From Galaxea fascicularis (taxonomy: Eukaryota > Cnidaria > Anthozoa > Scleractinia > Euphylliidae), in assembly GCA_948470475.1 (NCBI GenBank), contig OX419340.1:13699851-13763850 (forward strand): a DNA stretch of 64,000 bases, written 5' to 3'. The notes under the pieces are model-generated. The model made no database searches and had not been told where the DNA came from. It saw nothing but the letters and a program-made list of their open reading frames with translations. Within the stretch, counting starts at the first letter, position 1. Each line of letters opens with the position of its first letter. Both the position numbers and the translations under genes were made by a program. Below are positions 36,601 to 48,100 of the stretch, piece after piece.

Positions 36601-39600
36601 AACAGTTCATCTTCCCAGTTTATTTCATGTGAGATTCACTTTCCCAGTTTTTGTGTTAATCAAGCATTGTTCACTTATGATGGGCTAGTGAGTGGACGTA
36701 AAAGGTAATATGGGCATCACATGTGTTTCAAGTAGGGCCATCTGTCACTCCTCATCTGTTCAAAACTGGGGATAGACATGTACGCTTGTTGGCAAACAAG
36801 GCCTGGAGCCTAGACTGTTGCCAACGCAACATCATAGGGGGGTATCATTTTGTATCTTACATGACATACATTACAGGTTCCCAGAGATATTCTTGATTTT
36901 GTGACGTATATTCTTCCTTAAACCATTTGTGACATCATCAATTTTTAAGCAAAAATTTGAATATCTTGGGAATGAAAGATCTTAAAAAAGAAATGTGCCA
37001 TTCTTACTCCCTTTGATGGGCCTTTTCAACAAGCAAACTTATTTTTTTTACTTCATAGGCACTTTAAAACCTAATTTCACTGTGGACATAATTATATTCT
37101 CTACACGGTTCTCTATACATTTTTTGTGCTAATGATGAGGAGAATTTGTTAAATAGTCAAGACCTTTGCCACTTGTGGATCACTTCCTTTTTTCTCACAA
37201 CCTTTATGTTTGATTGAGCAGTGTCATTATAAGAAGAAATTAAAAATTTGTCACTCTTAGGGGTTAAAGGGTTAATAACAGTCTATTTTTTTACTCTCAG
37301 CACTTTGTGCCTAGCACAGAAAGTTTCACTTTCGCTTTCAACAACTCACACAGATAGAATTTCAAAGATACGCAACACAGTCACATGACACTGTCTTTAC
37401 AGTTTTATCATGTATGACGATTTGAATCAACAACATCAGTTCACAAGTGCACCGTGAATTTAACTCCCTGTGTTCCCCGTGCACATGGCTTTCTCACTAC
37501 ATTACATTGAATATCTTTGTTTTTGAGCAGGGGTTTTAATAATTTTTGAAATAGCTGTCTGAGCTAACCAAAGTAGGCAGTGACCTTTTTTTAAAACCAT
37601 TTTCAGCGCTCCAAGCTGCGACCATTTCAGTCACCATGGCGAGTGAAAAAAAAAATTGGCGACTGAATTATCAGCGAAAGTCGCCATTTGGTGACCAAAG
37701 GATATAAGCTCAAAAGAATAAAGTTGACTTCACGTTTTATCGCTTTTTAACTGAATCATCGTTAAATTAAAGAAATATTACCAAGCTTTTCTTCTGTGTA
37801 AATTCAATGATGAATCTGTTCCTCTTGCATGGCAAGACAGGTGTACAGTTCTGGCATAAGGATCTGTGTATCGCAGCTTTGAATTCATTGAGCAGCCATT
37901 TTGAAAACTCAGCAGTAGCTCCTTCATGTAAGTAGCATGAAGTGTCTTGCATTAATGAAACGACAATTTTTGGCAACTGAAATTTTCCATTGGCGACCAT
38001 TTTAAAAATGAAGGTCGCCAAAAGGCGACTTATTGAAAAAAATGAGCTTGGAGCGCTGATTTTAGTGAAAAAATAGACAAAGTAGGCAGCGACAAAAGGT
38101 AAATTGAAACAAAGTAGGTGCACATGTATATAGGGAATACTATACAAAAAAACATTTTCATCAAAATACTGTAAATACATAGCTTTCCTTTGAGTCCTCA
38201 GATTTCAGGTAAATGCATTGACAGAAGAATGGTATTTCTGCTGGTTGACAGTTATTTTCAGTCCATTTTCTTAACTGTGATTGTGACCAAGGAGTTATTG
38301 AACAGCCTGTACAGGTGTTCATTTATGTACCTGCATGTGGTAGAGGAATGTTGGGTGGTAATGGAATATCAGCTGGCATCCTGGCTTCCTGAAAAGAACA
38401 CAGCATTGCATCATGAATAAAATACACATTTACTTTACATGTGAAAAGTCTTGATAGCAGGAGACCAGTAAAAAGTTTAAGAAGAAAGACAACACACATC
38501 AGTTTTAATTGACAAACGCATGTTTGCTAAATCTTGGAAGTGTTGTGTGCTTTGAGAAACCAGAAAACAATGTACAGCTGTACATGTACTTGTGATATAC
38601 AGTAGTTTGATGCAAGATCAAATTACCCACCTCTGCTAGCGCTCTCTGCCTTAACTCTGCAATGGAAGAAAATGTAGTACACTTGGTATGTCATTTAATA
38701 TTAGTAATGTAGAACTATTTCATTTTATTTATATTTACATGTACAGTTATTCATTCATTCATTCATTCATTAACTTGTTACACTGCAGTTGCAATAATGA
38801 TTTTTTTACTAATTAATAGTTAGAAGAAGTCAACTCTTTAACCAAACAGTGCAAGGTGAGTCTTTAGAAAGGATGATTACATTCATGATTCAATGAATGT
38901 AAACTTACTGTACATGTTACATACAAGTATTGGATGCCTTAAATTGAGGAAAATACAAACCAGTAGTTAAGAATTATGTGTGGTCAACAAAAATATCCAT
39001 ACCTCCCCACAGAGGGTTTTTTGGATTCCACCCCCTCCCCCTTGGAGGAGGTATGGATAAATTATTTGCTGGAACTGTACAATATCAGTGTTGTGCCCAC
39101 CTACTACAGTGTACATGTAAGAACTTTTGAGAAGATCTTGAGAAGCTCTAAGGACAAGCCACAACCCTAATTTTGTGTACATTATTTTCAAGTAGAAAGT
39201 ACCTATGAATAGCACTTATGCGTGATGACGTCAAGATTTCTTTGGTAACATCAAAGCGAGGCTTGGTGGTGATCAATACTCGTGTCCTTTGCTTACGTTC
39301 AGCAAAATCTTACTTCTTTCGCTTGTTCTTGTACATGCCTCACTGGTGTATTGCATGTGGCTGTAACAATTCGTCAGACATGACAGTCAAAACGTGTTGG
39401 GCATCGTTTACCACTGGAAAACCAAGATCTGCTTTCCAAATGGATTGTAAATATCTGACGTACCAACACAAGCACTCAAGGACATGTGGCCGGGTGACCA
39501 TTTTGAAGCTGAATGCTTCAAAAAAATGCCAGGATCATGTCGACTTAAAAACAGGATCTATTCCAACTAAGTTTTGCTTTGTGAAAAAGAAAGAAATGAG

Positions 39601-42600
39601 AAAACCTCCAAAAAAGCGTACGCTTGTTGAGCGAAAACAAAAATGCTACACGAAGGATGGTCATTTGATGTCACCGAAACAAGATGATCATAACACAAAC
39701 ATATCAAATTGTGACATGAAGGAGCCTGAACTGGAACTTTTGAGGCAAAGAGTAAAAGAAAAAATGCCGAAGCAACTTTAGTAGCGAAACGGTTTTCCAT
39801 GAAAATGTGCCCGAATACCCTGAATGTGCCCGGCTTTAAAAAGCGGATAAGAATGATTGTTTGTGTGCTTGAAATCGCTGGCAACTTGTCCCTCGCATAC
39901 TTTTCGAGCAACAAAGTACAGGTATAAGCCATCATACTAGTCAGGAAAAATTTTAGCAGAAGAGTTCGACCATCTGCGATTTATTTCCACACTTATGGCA
40001 GTGCTCGGGAGAAAAAAATATATCACTGGCGGTCAGGGTGTCATTGCCAGCATCAATGCCAGGCTTCCGCCGTTTACATTCAATATTTTCTCCATTGTCC
40101 GGATAAACAAGGTCCTTATCGAGAACTCCGTCAATATAACTCTGAACCCTGAGAGGAACATACAATCTTTTTCAGTGAAATAAATTTAGATTTCTGTAAC
40201 AAATCTGCGCTGCATAATGTAAACAGTCTGTACGTAACCTTGTGACAAAACGTCGCTTCGTTCCTTTCCTTCGCTCATTTACCGCACGAAAACCATCTCT
40301 TCAACTCTGGAAAAGTCAGTTGGCCAGGGGTCTTTCCTCGTATAGAAGCTCCGTCAATATCATCCTCTGTAAGGGTAATTTTCGGCGGATTTCTTACAGA
40401 CATGTTCAAAGTGCCTTATATTGTCTTGATTTTCCCACGAATGATCACCACCAATCCTCATTTTGATGTTACCAAAGAAATCTTGATGTCATCACGCATA
40501 AGTGCTATTATTTCATGGTCAGGACAGCTTGACCAACACCTAGCTGCTTTGTATCTTTGTGAAGCTTATGAGTTTAGTTACAAGACCAAACTTTTAAGTT
40601 TACAGTAATTCCTTACCATTAGCAGACATCTGGGCCTGCAAACGTTTTCTCTCACTGTCAGCGATCAACCTGCATAGGAAGGTGCATTAATGTAAATGAC
40701 TTTGTTATGTTATTAAAGCTTAAAGATGTTTCATCTCTAGGATGCTTTCCATCACAAACTTGGACAAATTTTACCCATTCATACTACTCACTGTCTTAAC
40801 TGGCCAGAATGAGTTGGGTCATCCTTCTCCTGTGAGCAAGAAAAATGACAAAAATTGTCAGAAACATAATTTATTAATTATTAATTTTTTGCAAACGAGC
40901 TCAAGAGTTGCCCCCTGTCATACAATTCTCTGTAAAAATTAGCAAGTTTGGTGTCTCATATTTCCACAAGTTTGCAACAGATTCTTATGAAACCTCGCAT
41001 ATTTACTAAATTTGGCATCATAAATCGATCTATGGAGGTGGTTTTTTGTTTGTATCAAAAACATGAAAAATTGTTATTTTGCATGACATCTTCAAAGTGG
41101 TCCATTGGTTCACTTTTAATTTTCCAGTAACAACATACACCTGTATAGAGATTTTTACTTATCAATTACCGTAAAAGCCTGTGTATAAGCCGCACTTTTT
41201 TGCCAGAAAAAAATCGACTCTAAATTGTTGAAGAAAATCAACGTTAAAGTAAAATCCTTACAAGCAAAGGTTTCATTTATCATTGATTTTTACTTGTTAA
41301 TGTTAAATCAGAATGATTATCCACAGTAAAAAGTCTTTGTAAATTTTAAAGTTTTAAGTTTAAATCATTTTGACCTGTACACAGATGAAAAATACAATGT
41401 AAATGGATATTTTTTTATCAGTATAATTATTTCCTGACATGTAATTAATAATCAGTGACCAATCATTGGGGCAATCCAATATTTTGCATTGATCGGTTAT
41501 GAAATCTCAGCCGATTCCCAACACTAGTCGATGTACTATCACAGCGCACATGCTCTGCTAATTGGAATTAATTTCATTTGAATTCTTAATTGTTTCAAAC
41601 TTATAGTAAATACAGTCATTCACAGAGGTACATGAAGTTACATCATTGGCAATACTTACAAGAAGACTGATCATCCTGTCGAGTGTCTCTTTTAGCTTCC
41701 TTTTCTTGTCTTTTAGTGCCTTGTCATTTGGAAGTGGGACTGGTCCAGCATCATTTTCTTAAAAAAATTGCAATCTCAAAGGTAAATTCAGTGAACAACT
41801 TTAAATTTATTTTGTTATCCCTGAATGCTGATGAAAATATAGACCTGATTAACTCTTCAAGACTTGACTGTGCATCTGAGCATCAGAGCATGAAAGATAT
41901 TGAAAGAAATTCTCCCAAACAGACCAACAGAAGATTGTTATATAATTTATGAATGAGAGAGAGAATAATAAAATTATACATTTATGAATATTGCGGAGCA
42001 AAGGGTTGGCCTACCAAGAATAATTATTATTATTTCTTATAACCTTAGTCAGACTTTGCAATGGTGATACTGTTTTTCTCCCAACTGGCTTCTATACGTT
42101 ACAGCATACATGTATATGGAAGTCATTGCAAGCAGTGATCGCTTAATTTTTTTTAAAGAAAGTACAAAACTATCGAGTTTTAACTTCAGGCATATTTGCT
42201 AGCGTAGGGGTTCATGTTTATGTAACTCACAATAATTCAAAATTCCTACAATGTATTTAGAGTACAAGTATGTTACATACAAGAGCGAAATTGCGGAAAG
42301 GCCAATTCAGAAGGTAGTGTGTTAATACTTATAACTATCACATGCAATTAGATTGTAAAACCACTGAAACACAAATTATGTCATTTAAATAAGACCTGTG
42401 ACATCTTCACGACAGATGAACACAACACAAAAAACTTTGACCCATTTTAAAACATGTTTTAAATCCATGCAACAGTTATAGGTGGAGACAATGTTGAATG
42501 ACAAAATAACGTTCTTCACAATTTTGTGCATGGTACAAGCACTGCACACACATGATCAACAATTATACCATCTACATGTACATTACATTTATAATAAATA

Positions 42601-45026
42601 CATGTAAGATGACCTTTGCTTAATTGAGATATAACGTAAACACATTAATTTTGGTGATACCCCTGCATTGCGGTTTAGAGAAGTACACACACATGTTTAC
42701 ACACATTCAACACAGTGTACCTAGACTTTCAATTTTCTCAATTTCTTCCAGTATTCTCCTTGGATCTTTGGATTTCAACACAGCTTCTCGCACCATCTTT
42801 CTTTGCTTCTTGTTCTGTTTAAAATGACATACATGTAAAAATAGATTTTAAAAAAAACATTTCCAACAAATAATGACCACTGACAATCTCAAGAATTATT
42901 CCATTAATTTGATTCAAGTAGCACTATCTACAGTGTATTAATTCAGCAATTGACCAAGGGACTTATCTACAATTTATTAATTTTAACAAAGAAATTTTGT
43001 AAATTGGTTCATAGCCACTGCAGTGTACATTATATATACAGTGTAGACCAGCTAATTGGTTTGCAAAGTTGATTTATATTATTATTCCTTGAGCATGCCT
43101 TCAGACCTTCCATTGAAAATCGAATCACATACATGAACAAAGCCAGTCATATTCATTTTGCTTTTGCCACCTCCCTCTGGAATTTCCATTGACCTTCCAT
43201 AAGGGAGGGAGGGGGGGGGGGGGGAGAGGGGATACAAAAAAATCTGCATGTTTTGACTCGCTCTCTTTGTTTGGTTTTCTCCTTTTACATGTACTTATCA
43301 GTGGAAGGCCTAAAAGGCATGCTCAAGGAATAATATAGATCAACACACAATATCTTCTTGAACACTGTATGTTTTGAGTTTTCCTTTCAGCTGGTCACTG
43401 GGTTATGATAATCTAGGTGCTATAACAATGGCTAAAACATAATACCATACCACTGTAGGAATGCCTTCTTGTAGTGAAGATGAACAACACCTCACTTGCC
43501 TAAAACTTTGACTTGCATGTATGTGTACAATAACAAAGAATATATGAATGATCTCAAGAATTGCAGTACATGGCGATTTCTCTGCCTGTTCTCAATAATC
43601 ACAACTGTTTTATTTGCCAATGAGACAAAACTCCTGTTTAAAGTTTCCGGCACACGTACATGTCAAATTATTATTCAGTGTACTTACACGTTGTAACTCA
43701 AACTCTATTCGTTTTTGGAACACGATTAGTATGGAAGTGAAGGATGTACACTGTATAATAGACCTTTTTACCGATACGGCGGCCATCTTGAATTCTATTG
43801 TTTTGACTGAGAAATTATGGGCTGCCGAGGAGGCAATTGCTGCAAAATGTATCGTATACACAGCTTTCAGGATAAATTTTTACTGCTTGTCTCTCATATT
43901 CCAAAACAAATATTACAAGCGTTACATCTTTCTGTCACCGTATTTGGTATTTGGTATTTGTCCAGCTAATCCAACAACGGGAGCTCCGCTTCCTTGGACA
44001 CATCCTGAGGAAGCCAGAGGACGAACTCGCCAACAAGTACGCCCTATACCATCCATGGCATGGTAAAAGGAAAGTAGGTCGTCCCAAGACCCTTTTCCAT
44101 CAGTACATCGCCAGAGTGATTTGCCAAGATAACCCTCTGACAGCGGAAGAGATCCGGCTGATGGCACAAGACAGGACGAACTGGGGAAAGCTCGTAGCCG
44201 ACTGCGGTGCAGTCGGCTGAGTGAGTGAGTGAGTGATTTGGCAGTGGTTTCTATGGTTTGCGAAAAATTATTGTTAAAAGTTATCACGCCACAGTATTCT
44301 TTATAATTATTATTTTCTCATCTACCCCCCTGGATATCCCATAATTTCCTCGGAATTCAAGATGGCCGCCGTATCGGTAAAAAGGTCTATTATGGGGCTG
44401 CGCAGAAATCTTTCCTATGATTCTGTTGTGCCAGGTAAAAATTCTCAAACCCCTTTATCTCAATAATTTTAAGATGGATGATGGAGGTGTTATTTGTAAA
44501 AGAATATGCAGTCCATTAAAGCAGCTTTAAAGTCTACATGTAGCCTACAGCTGTACATGTAGACTAACGAAAGCGCTAAGTATTTTGCCTGTGAATTTTA
44601 CTTTTACGGGCAGCTGATTTCACCTTCACAACTACACTTTGCGACAACTAATCACCAAAAAGATCAATCCATATGCACAACATGCATAATAACGGAATGG
44701 AAAACAAAAAAAAACAAGATTCCCTCGTATGCAAAGACGTCCTGAATTCACTACATCGATCTTATGTCTGTTATCTTTAGCAAACGTACCTTCTTCAGCT
44801 CTCGCTTCCTTGCTTCCTTTCCTTAGAACAAAATAAAAACAAGTCAAGTGAAGAGAGTCAATGTATGCACTGCTTTGAACTGCTGCACACTCAAGCTGGC
44901 TTACAAACTGTGGAAATGGAAGATGTAAATCACTTCTACAAGTATTAATTATTTTGTCTTACTTGCTTGATCAGTGGGGTTCATGAACTTCCCACTTTTT
45001 GTTGTGGAAATCGATCGCCTTCCCAT
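33389..45026 (-). CDS. WBP11: WBP11 (SIPP1/Npw38-binding protein), 13 exons, complete
   Basis: WBP11 is a nuclear spliceosome-associated protein whose proline-rich repeats bind WW domains (PQBP1/Npw38, FBP21) and which binds protein phosphatase 1. Coding exons: 45026-44963, 44821-44790, 42814-42721, 41757-41660, 40829-40792, 40669-40617, 38656-38631, 38388-38331, 36052-36001, 35881-35547, 35271-35132, 34671-34194, 33657-33389. All junctions are GT-AG and in phase, giving 578 residues; human WBP11 is 641. Seen in order: the conserved N-terminus MGRRSISTTKSGKFMNPTD, basic KKNKKQRKMV, IPLP repeats (about 140-172), PGPPPGPPP blocks (about 175-215), an acidic DDDSEDSTSES stretch, the PP1-docking-like TVRFADEV (291-298) followed by LLKMAGQPLPEKQ, a second proline-rich block (331-489), and the family C-terminus DDAYALFMKEMQGLL. 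Coding and order match the family throughout. Confidence 0.95.
34194..34671 (-). CDS. WBP11: WBP11 exon 12: proline-rich block 2
   Basis: 159 residues, mostly PPGPPPG-type, with methionines and arginines (PPGMPRVPRPL). It ends HGAVLSAPPTFISKPP, matching the vertebrate VLSAPPNLIQRP. The antisense frames are glycine-rich shadows. Confidence 0.93.
35132..35271 (-). CDS. WBP11: WBP11 exon 11: PP1-docking-like motif
   Basis: Holds RTVRFADEVEQG, aligned with the vertebrate SVRFADM region that binds phosphatase 1, and IQDFLLKMAGQPLPEKQ, aligned with MMLRMAGQEIPEE. Confidence 0.93.
35340..35520. repeat. Relic copy of the 36.4-37.0 kb element
   Basis: Shares CAGTGGGGTGTCATTTT, GTTTGAATGGCATTACTCA, AGAGATATTCTTGATTTTG and AACCATTTGTGAC with the left arm of the element at 36364-37026, read in reverse. 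It ends about 25 bases before the WBP11 exon 10 donor. Confidence 0.75.
35547..35881 (-). CDS. WBP11: WBP11 exon 10: proline-rich block 1 and acidic region
   Basis: Codes LIPPGPPPGPPPMLP and further PPGPPPGPPPG motifs, then about 70 acidic residues (DDLDDKPYGDDDSEDS and EEMDSEGG). PPGPPP motifs are WW-domain ligands. A relic repeat lies about 27 bases past its donor. Confidence 0.93.
36364..37026. mobile_element. Long inverted-repeat element in WBP11 intron 8
   Basis: Arms of about 200 bases (36364-36590 and about 36838-37026) pair through AAGAATGGCAC, CAAATTTTTGCTTAAAAATT, GATGATGTCACAAATGG and GATACAAAATGATACCC. About 250 bases of unique interior. No coding capacity. Confidence 0.8.
37600..38063. 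mobile_element. Inverted-repeat element in WBP11 intron 8
   Basis: Ends TTTTCAGCGCTCCAAGCT and GAGCTTGGAGCGCTGATTTT. Inside are several GTCGCCA/TGGCGAC motifs. Just outside, CAAAGTAGGCAGTGAC (37570) and CAAAGTAGGCAGCGAC (38079) are direct repeats. Confidence 0.7.
39208..40509. mobile_element. Decayed DNA transposon with THAP and SAP-like coding relics
   Basis: Terminal inverted repeats of about 65 bases start AATAGCACTTATGCGTGATG and end with the near complement (ATCACGCATAAGTGCTATT). On the plus strand near the left end, MPHWCIACGCNNSSD and, after frameshifts, LPLENQDLLSKW, DHFEAECFKKMPGS trace a THAP zinc-finger domain. On the minus strand near the right end, ITLTEDDIDGASIRGKTPGQ and LTFPELKRW resemble a SAP-like domain, followed by VQSYIDGVLDKD. 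Frameshifts and stops break both. THAP-bearing transposases occur in P-element-like and Kolobok elements. It lies in WBP11 intron 6, about 107 bases from exon 6. Confidence 0.75.
40830..42720. other. WBP11 introns 3-4 region without extra features
   Basis: Apart from exon 4 (41757-41660) the stretch is AT-rich with scattered TACATGTA-type words. No element with clear ends was found. A plus-strand frame at 41683-41952 is a shadow over exon 4. Confidence 0.5.
43077..43337. mobile_element. Inverted-repeat element in WBP11 intron 2
   Basis: Ends TATTATTATTCCTTGAGCAT and ATGCTCAAGGAATAATATA, extending into GCCTT(C)AGACCTTCCA and its mate (about 42 bases). The interior contains a G-rich tract (43205-43228). 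Confidence 0.8.
43757..44391. mobile_element. Inverted-repeat element disrupted by a LINE tail
   Basis: Left end AATAGACCTTTTTACCGATA on to CGGCGGCCATCTTGAATTC; right end the complement GAATTCAAGATGGCCGCCG to GGTCTATT. TA flanks both sides. The interior at 43954-44236 is a LINE 3' end. Confidence 0.85.
43954..44236 (+). pseudogene. LINE 3' end, truncated, with GAGT tail
   Basis: Open frame coding LIQQRELRFLGHILRKPED, HGKRKVGRPKTLFHQYI and MAQDRTNWGKLVADCGAVG, then TGA inside a (TGAG)n tail (44218-44236). The RFLGHxxR motif and microsatellite tail are typical of the end of LINE ORF2. Heavily 5' truncated, hence dead on arrival. Confidence 0.85.
44963..45026 (-). CDS. WBP11: WBP11 exon 1, start codon
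   Basis: ATG at 45024-45026 opens the nearly invariant Wbp11-domain N-terminus (SGKFMNPTDQA). Exon 2 is only 32 bases (44821-44790, RKEARKRELKK). Both fit the human protein without gaps. Confidence 0.95.
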
Positions 45027-45096
45027 CTTGGAATATTCAGTATAATCGAAGAAAGTGCACGAGAAGATAGAAAAGAAAGCAAACAGCTAAGGCAAC
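45027..45096. promoter_or_regulatory. Shared head-to-head promoter region, WBP11 and PLC
   Basis: Only 70 bases separate the WBP11 ATG (minus) from the first plausible ATG of the PLC gene (plus, 45097). No TATA box is evident. The plus start context is CAACATGGCGTC, a pattern common at TATA-less housekeeping promoters. Confidence 0.55.
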
Positions 45097-45172
45097 ATGG
45101 CGTCGTCGCAAGCTAAGCGACCACGTCTTTTAACGCATGAGCATCCTGGCCTCTTGAAATTTGTCTTTAGAG
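45097..45172 (+). CDS. Tentative first exon of the PLC gene
   Basis: ATG with 25 open codons (starts [12 protein letters not shown]) to a GTATCG donor, phase 1. An AG at 45715-45716 gives the matching phase into the PH1 exon. No homology supports it; the alternative is translation from ATG 45707 or 45734. Confidence 0.4.
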
Positions 45173-48100
45173 GTATCGGCTGGGCAAGCTACAGTACTGA
45201 AAGGTCGTTCCGCCAGCTTTATTCCAGTGAAAACACTTCTTGCAATATTATTTTGTTCTGAGATATCGAAAAGAGTATGTGGACTTCTAAAAGAAAGTAT
45301 AACCTCGGAGACAAGGTCAAAAAGTGAACTGAAAGTTCATTCGCGCGTTTGCAAGATTCCCTACCCTACCCTAGTAGGGTTCACACTGCTCTGAGAGTCC
45401 TGGAATGTTCATTTTCAGAAAACTTGTGAAGGAGCAATGTTTGTTAATTGGCGTTTCAACTGATTTACGTTGGAAGTCCAATTGCTAGGCCTTTTTTTTT
45501 TTTAATTGGGAATCTTACTAAAGTCACTGCTTGGTTACCATTACGCTCCAAAACACTTTTGGACGGATCCATTGGTCAAAGGTTAAGTTAAAAATGCGAC
45601 GCTAATTTAAGAATTGGGACGGTTGTCTGGACTGAAAAATGTATTTCAGGTCTTCGCATGACGATGTGGTGATGCAGTGCTTTGAGATTTTGATAACCAG
45701 TCCAATATGACTCATTTAGAAGGAAGGGGCTCCATGTCCGAGGGGCAACGATGCCGCGCGACCGTTTACACTCAGGCATCAAACACAGTGGAGAAGTCTG
45801 GTTATTTATGGAAGATCTTTTTTCATCCTGGGAGGACTTCTTCTAAAAACAGATATTTTGTCCTAACTGTAAGCTCACTGGATCACTTCAGGAATCACCA
45901 AACGGTAACGAAATGTTTTTTTCCTGATGTATTGTGGCCCTCTCACGTCGTTAAAACGGTGCCCCATTTCCTATTAATTAAAGACCCATGCCGGACCAAT
46001 ATGCTTTGCGCGCGTCTATTATTGTTTTGACAAACACAAGGAGGAGGCGCCATTGTGTGATGCGGTCGCCGAAGTTTGAATATTTCGCGTGCTTGTCGGT
46101 TGATCAGAGCACAATATGAGTTCATCATTGTCTTTATTGGAAAACTCTCTGGAGGAGAGAAATTTAGGCGAAAGATGGCTCAATAGTAGCGGATAACGAG
46201 TAGGAGGAAGACGAAGCCGTCGAGATTGAAGAGGTTTGAGAAAAATTTTCGTTAACTCCAAATGTTCCCTGCCTTCCATCTCGTTCACACAGGCTGTTAA
46301 AATGAACAAAGCTGTGATACATAAGCATTGTAACAAAGCTATAAGAAATAAACAAACCATCGAATTCTAGGTCCTAAACTTGATGCTCTGTGGTCTGTTT
46401 GATGCAGTAGATACTCAGCAAAGGCAGTTCGTTGCTTCCGAGAACCCAAGACTAATTTTCCTCTCATGCCATAGTTCAAACACAGATGATCGTACCATGA
46501 TATAACGGGCACAACCAGATAAACGTGGCCTCCACTTACGCGAAGGTACGGCCATCAAAATGCCAAACGATCAGAGCTTTCTAGGAGTTCATCATATTCA
46601 CTCTACAGATATTGCAATTCCAAAAAAATCATCAAAATCAACACACAAGTGAAATAGTGAAATCCTTTGGGCAACGAGACGTAAAATCAAGCTCCATAAA
46701 AGCCGGATGGAAGCGGATTGCTGTGGATTCAACGGTCTTCACTTGACTTTTCGACTCACAAAAAATATGGCGACTTGACTTGACGCGCGCAAAGCATATT
46801 GGTCCGGCATGGGTCTTTAAGCTTATCCATTGGTATTTTTTATTTTCGTTTTGCTCGGTTTTAAGCTTCTTTATCCCTCAGAAGATGTCCTTCGTCTCAA
46901 TTTACTTTTTATATTTCTGTGATTGCGCTTGGTGAGGTTTGCCTTTCCATAAATTAATAAACCGAGCAAAAACAAGTTAACTTTTTACAGTATTTTAACA
47001 TTCGTCCTGATAACAAACCTTTGTCCTTGGTTCTCGCGAAAACAATGGGTTCGCAAGGTGTACAGCTGTGCGTGCAGTAAAAAATGGGAAGGATTATCCA
47101 TAATTAGAGTTGAATCTTCGGTTCACGTTGCTATTTAGGCGTAAATTTGTGTTTGGTTGAAATATATACCCATACAGGACATCAGAACAGGAGATTCAAC
47201 CCATATCACAGGCAGCCCACATAAATTGTGTGACTGTTGGGTATTTTGAATATATTTGAAATGTATGGGAATATCCAAGAGGTTCATATTATCGTAATAT
47301 GCTTGGGTTAATGTTTACATATAAGATTGAAATAAATGTCTTTTTACCTGAAATGGTGTGTATTGTTGCTCTTGTAGCTGAAAATGTTGAATTTTAGCGA
47401 TTTGAAGAGTTTTGCATGTGATTTTTACTTGAGGGTATAGTTGAGAGACAAGGGTGGAAAACTCGATTTTGAACCGGCCCAGCGCCGAGCCAATTTACAC
47501 CGACAAATATTCCCATCACTCGGCTTCCAAACCGTGCATTGGGCAAGCTGAACGCCAGAGGTTTCTTCTCGTACCACTATATCTGAAATCCGTCCAAAAC
47601 TGAAAGTGCTAGACCTCAAATAATATCAAGAAATTTAGCAATCAAAGATCGAGGGAACCGTAGCTGGACTTTGGTGTGCTGGCTGTAACAGCCACGCTGC
47701 TTGCTTCTTTCGGATTGGATGATAACAAACAATACCCTTTTCATAAATTCATCCTGCAGGAGGGGAAGTAGGGGCAAATGAACAGTGCAATTTGCCTCAC
47801 CCTAGGCTGGCTAGTAGAAAGATTGCTGCTGTTTATTTGGCGCTGGGCTGGTCCGAAATCGAGCTTTCCACCCTTGTCTCTCTACTAAATGCTCAGGTAA
47901 AAGTCGCAGGCAAAACTCTTCAAATCACTGAAATCTGCCGTTTTCAACTACAAGAACGACAATACACAACATTTCATGTAAAAAGACGTTTATTTTGATA
48001 TTATATGTAGATATTAACCAAAGCATATTTCGATATTTCCATACAAAGTCATTGCAACAAAATTCAAAATACCCAAGGGTCACACAGTTTGTGTGGGCTG

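Noticed and set aside
39218..39781. 187-residue plus-strand frame beginning with a THAP-like finger
   Set aside because: The THAP domain continues only by switching frame several times and the segment lies within terminal repeats, so it is a transposon relic, not a host gene.
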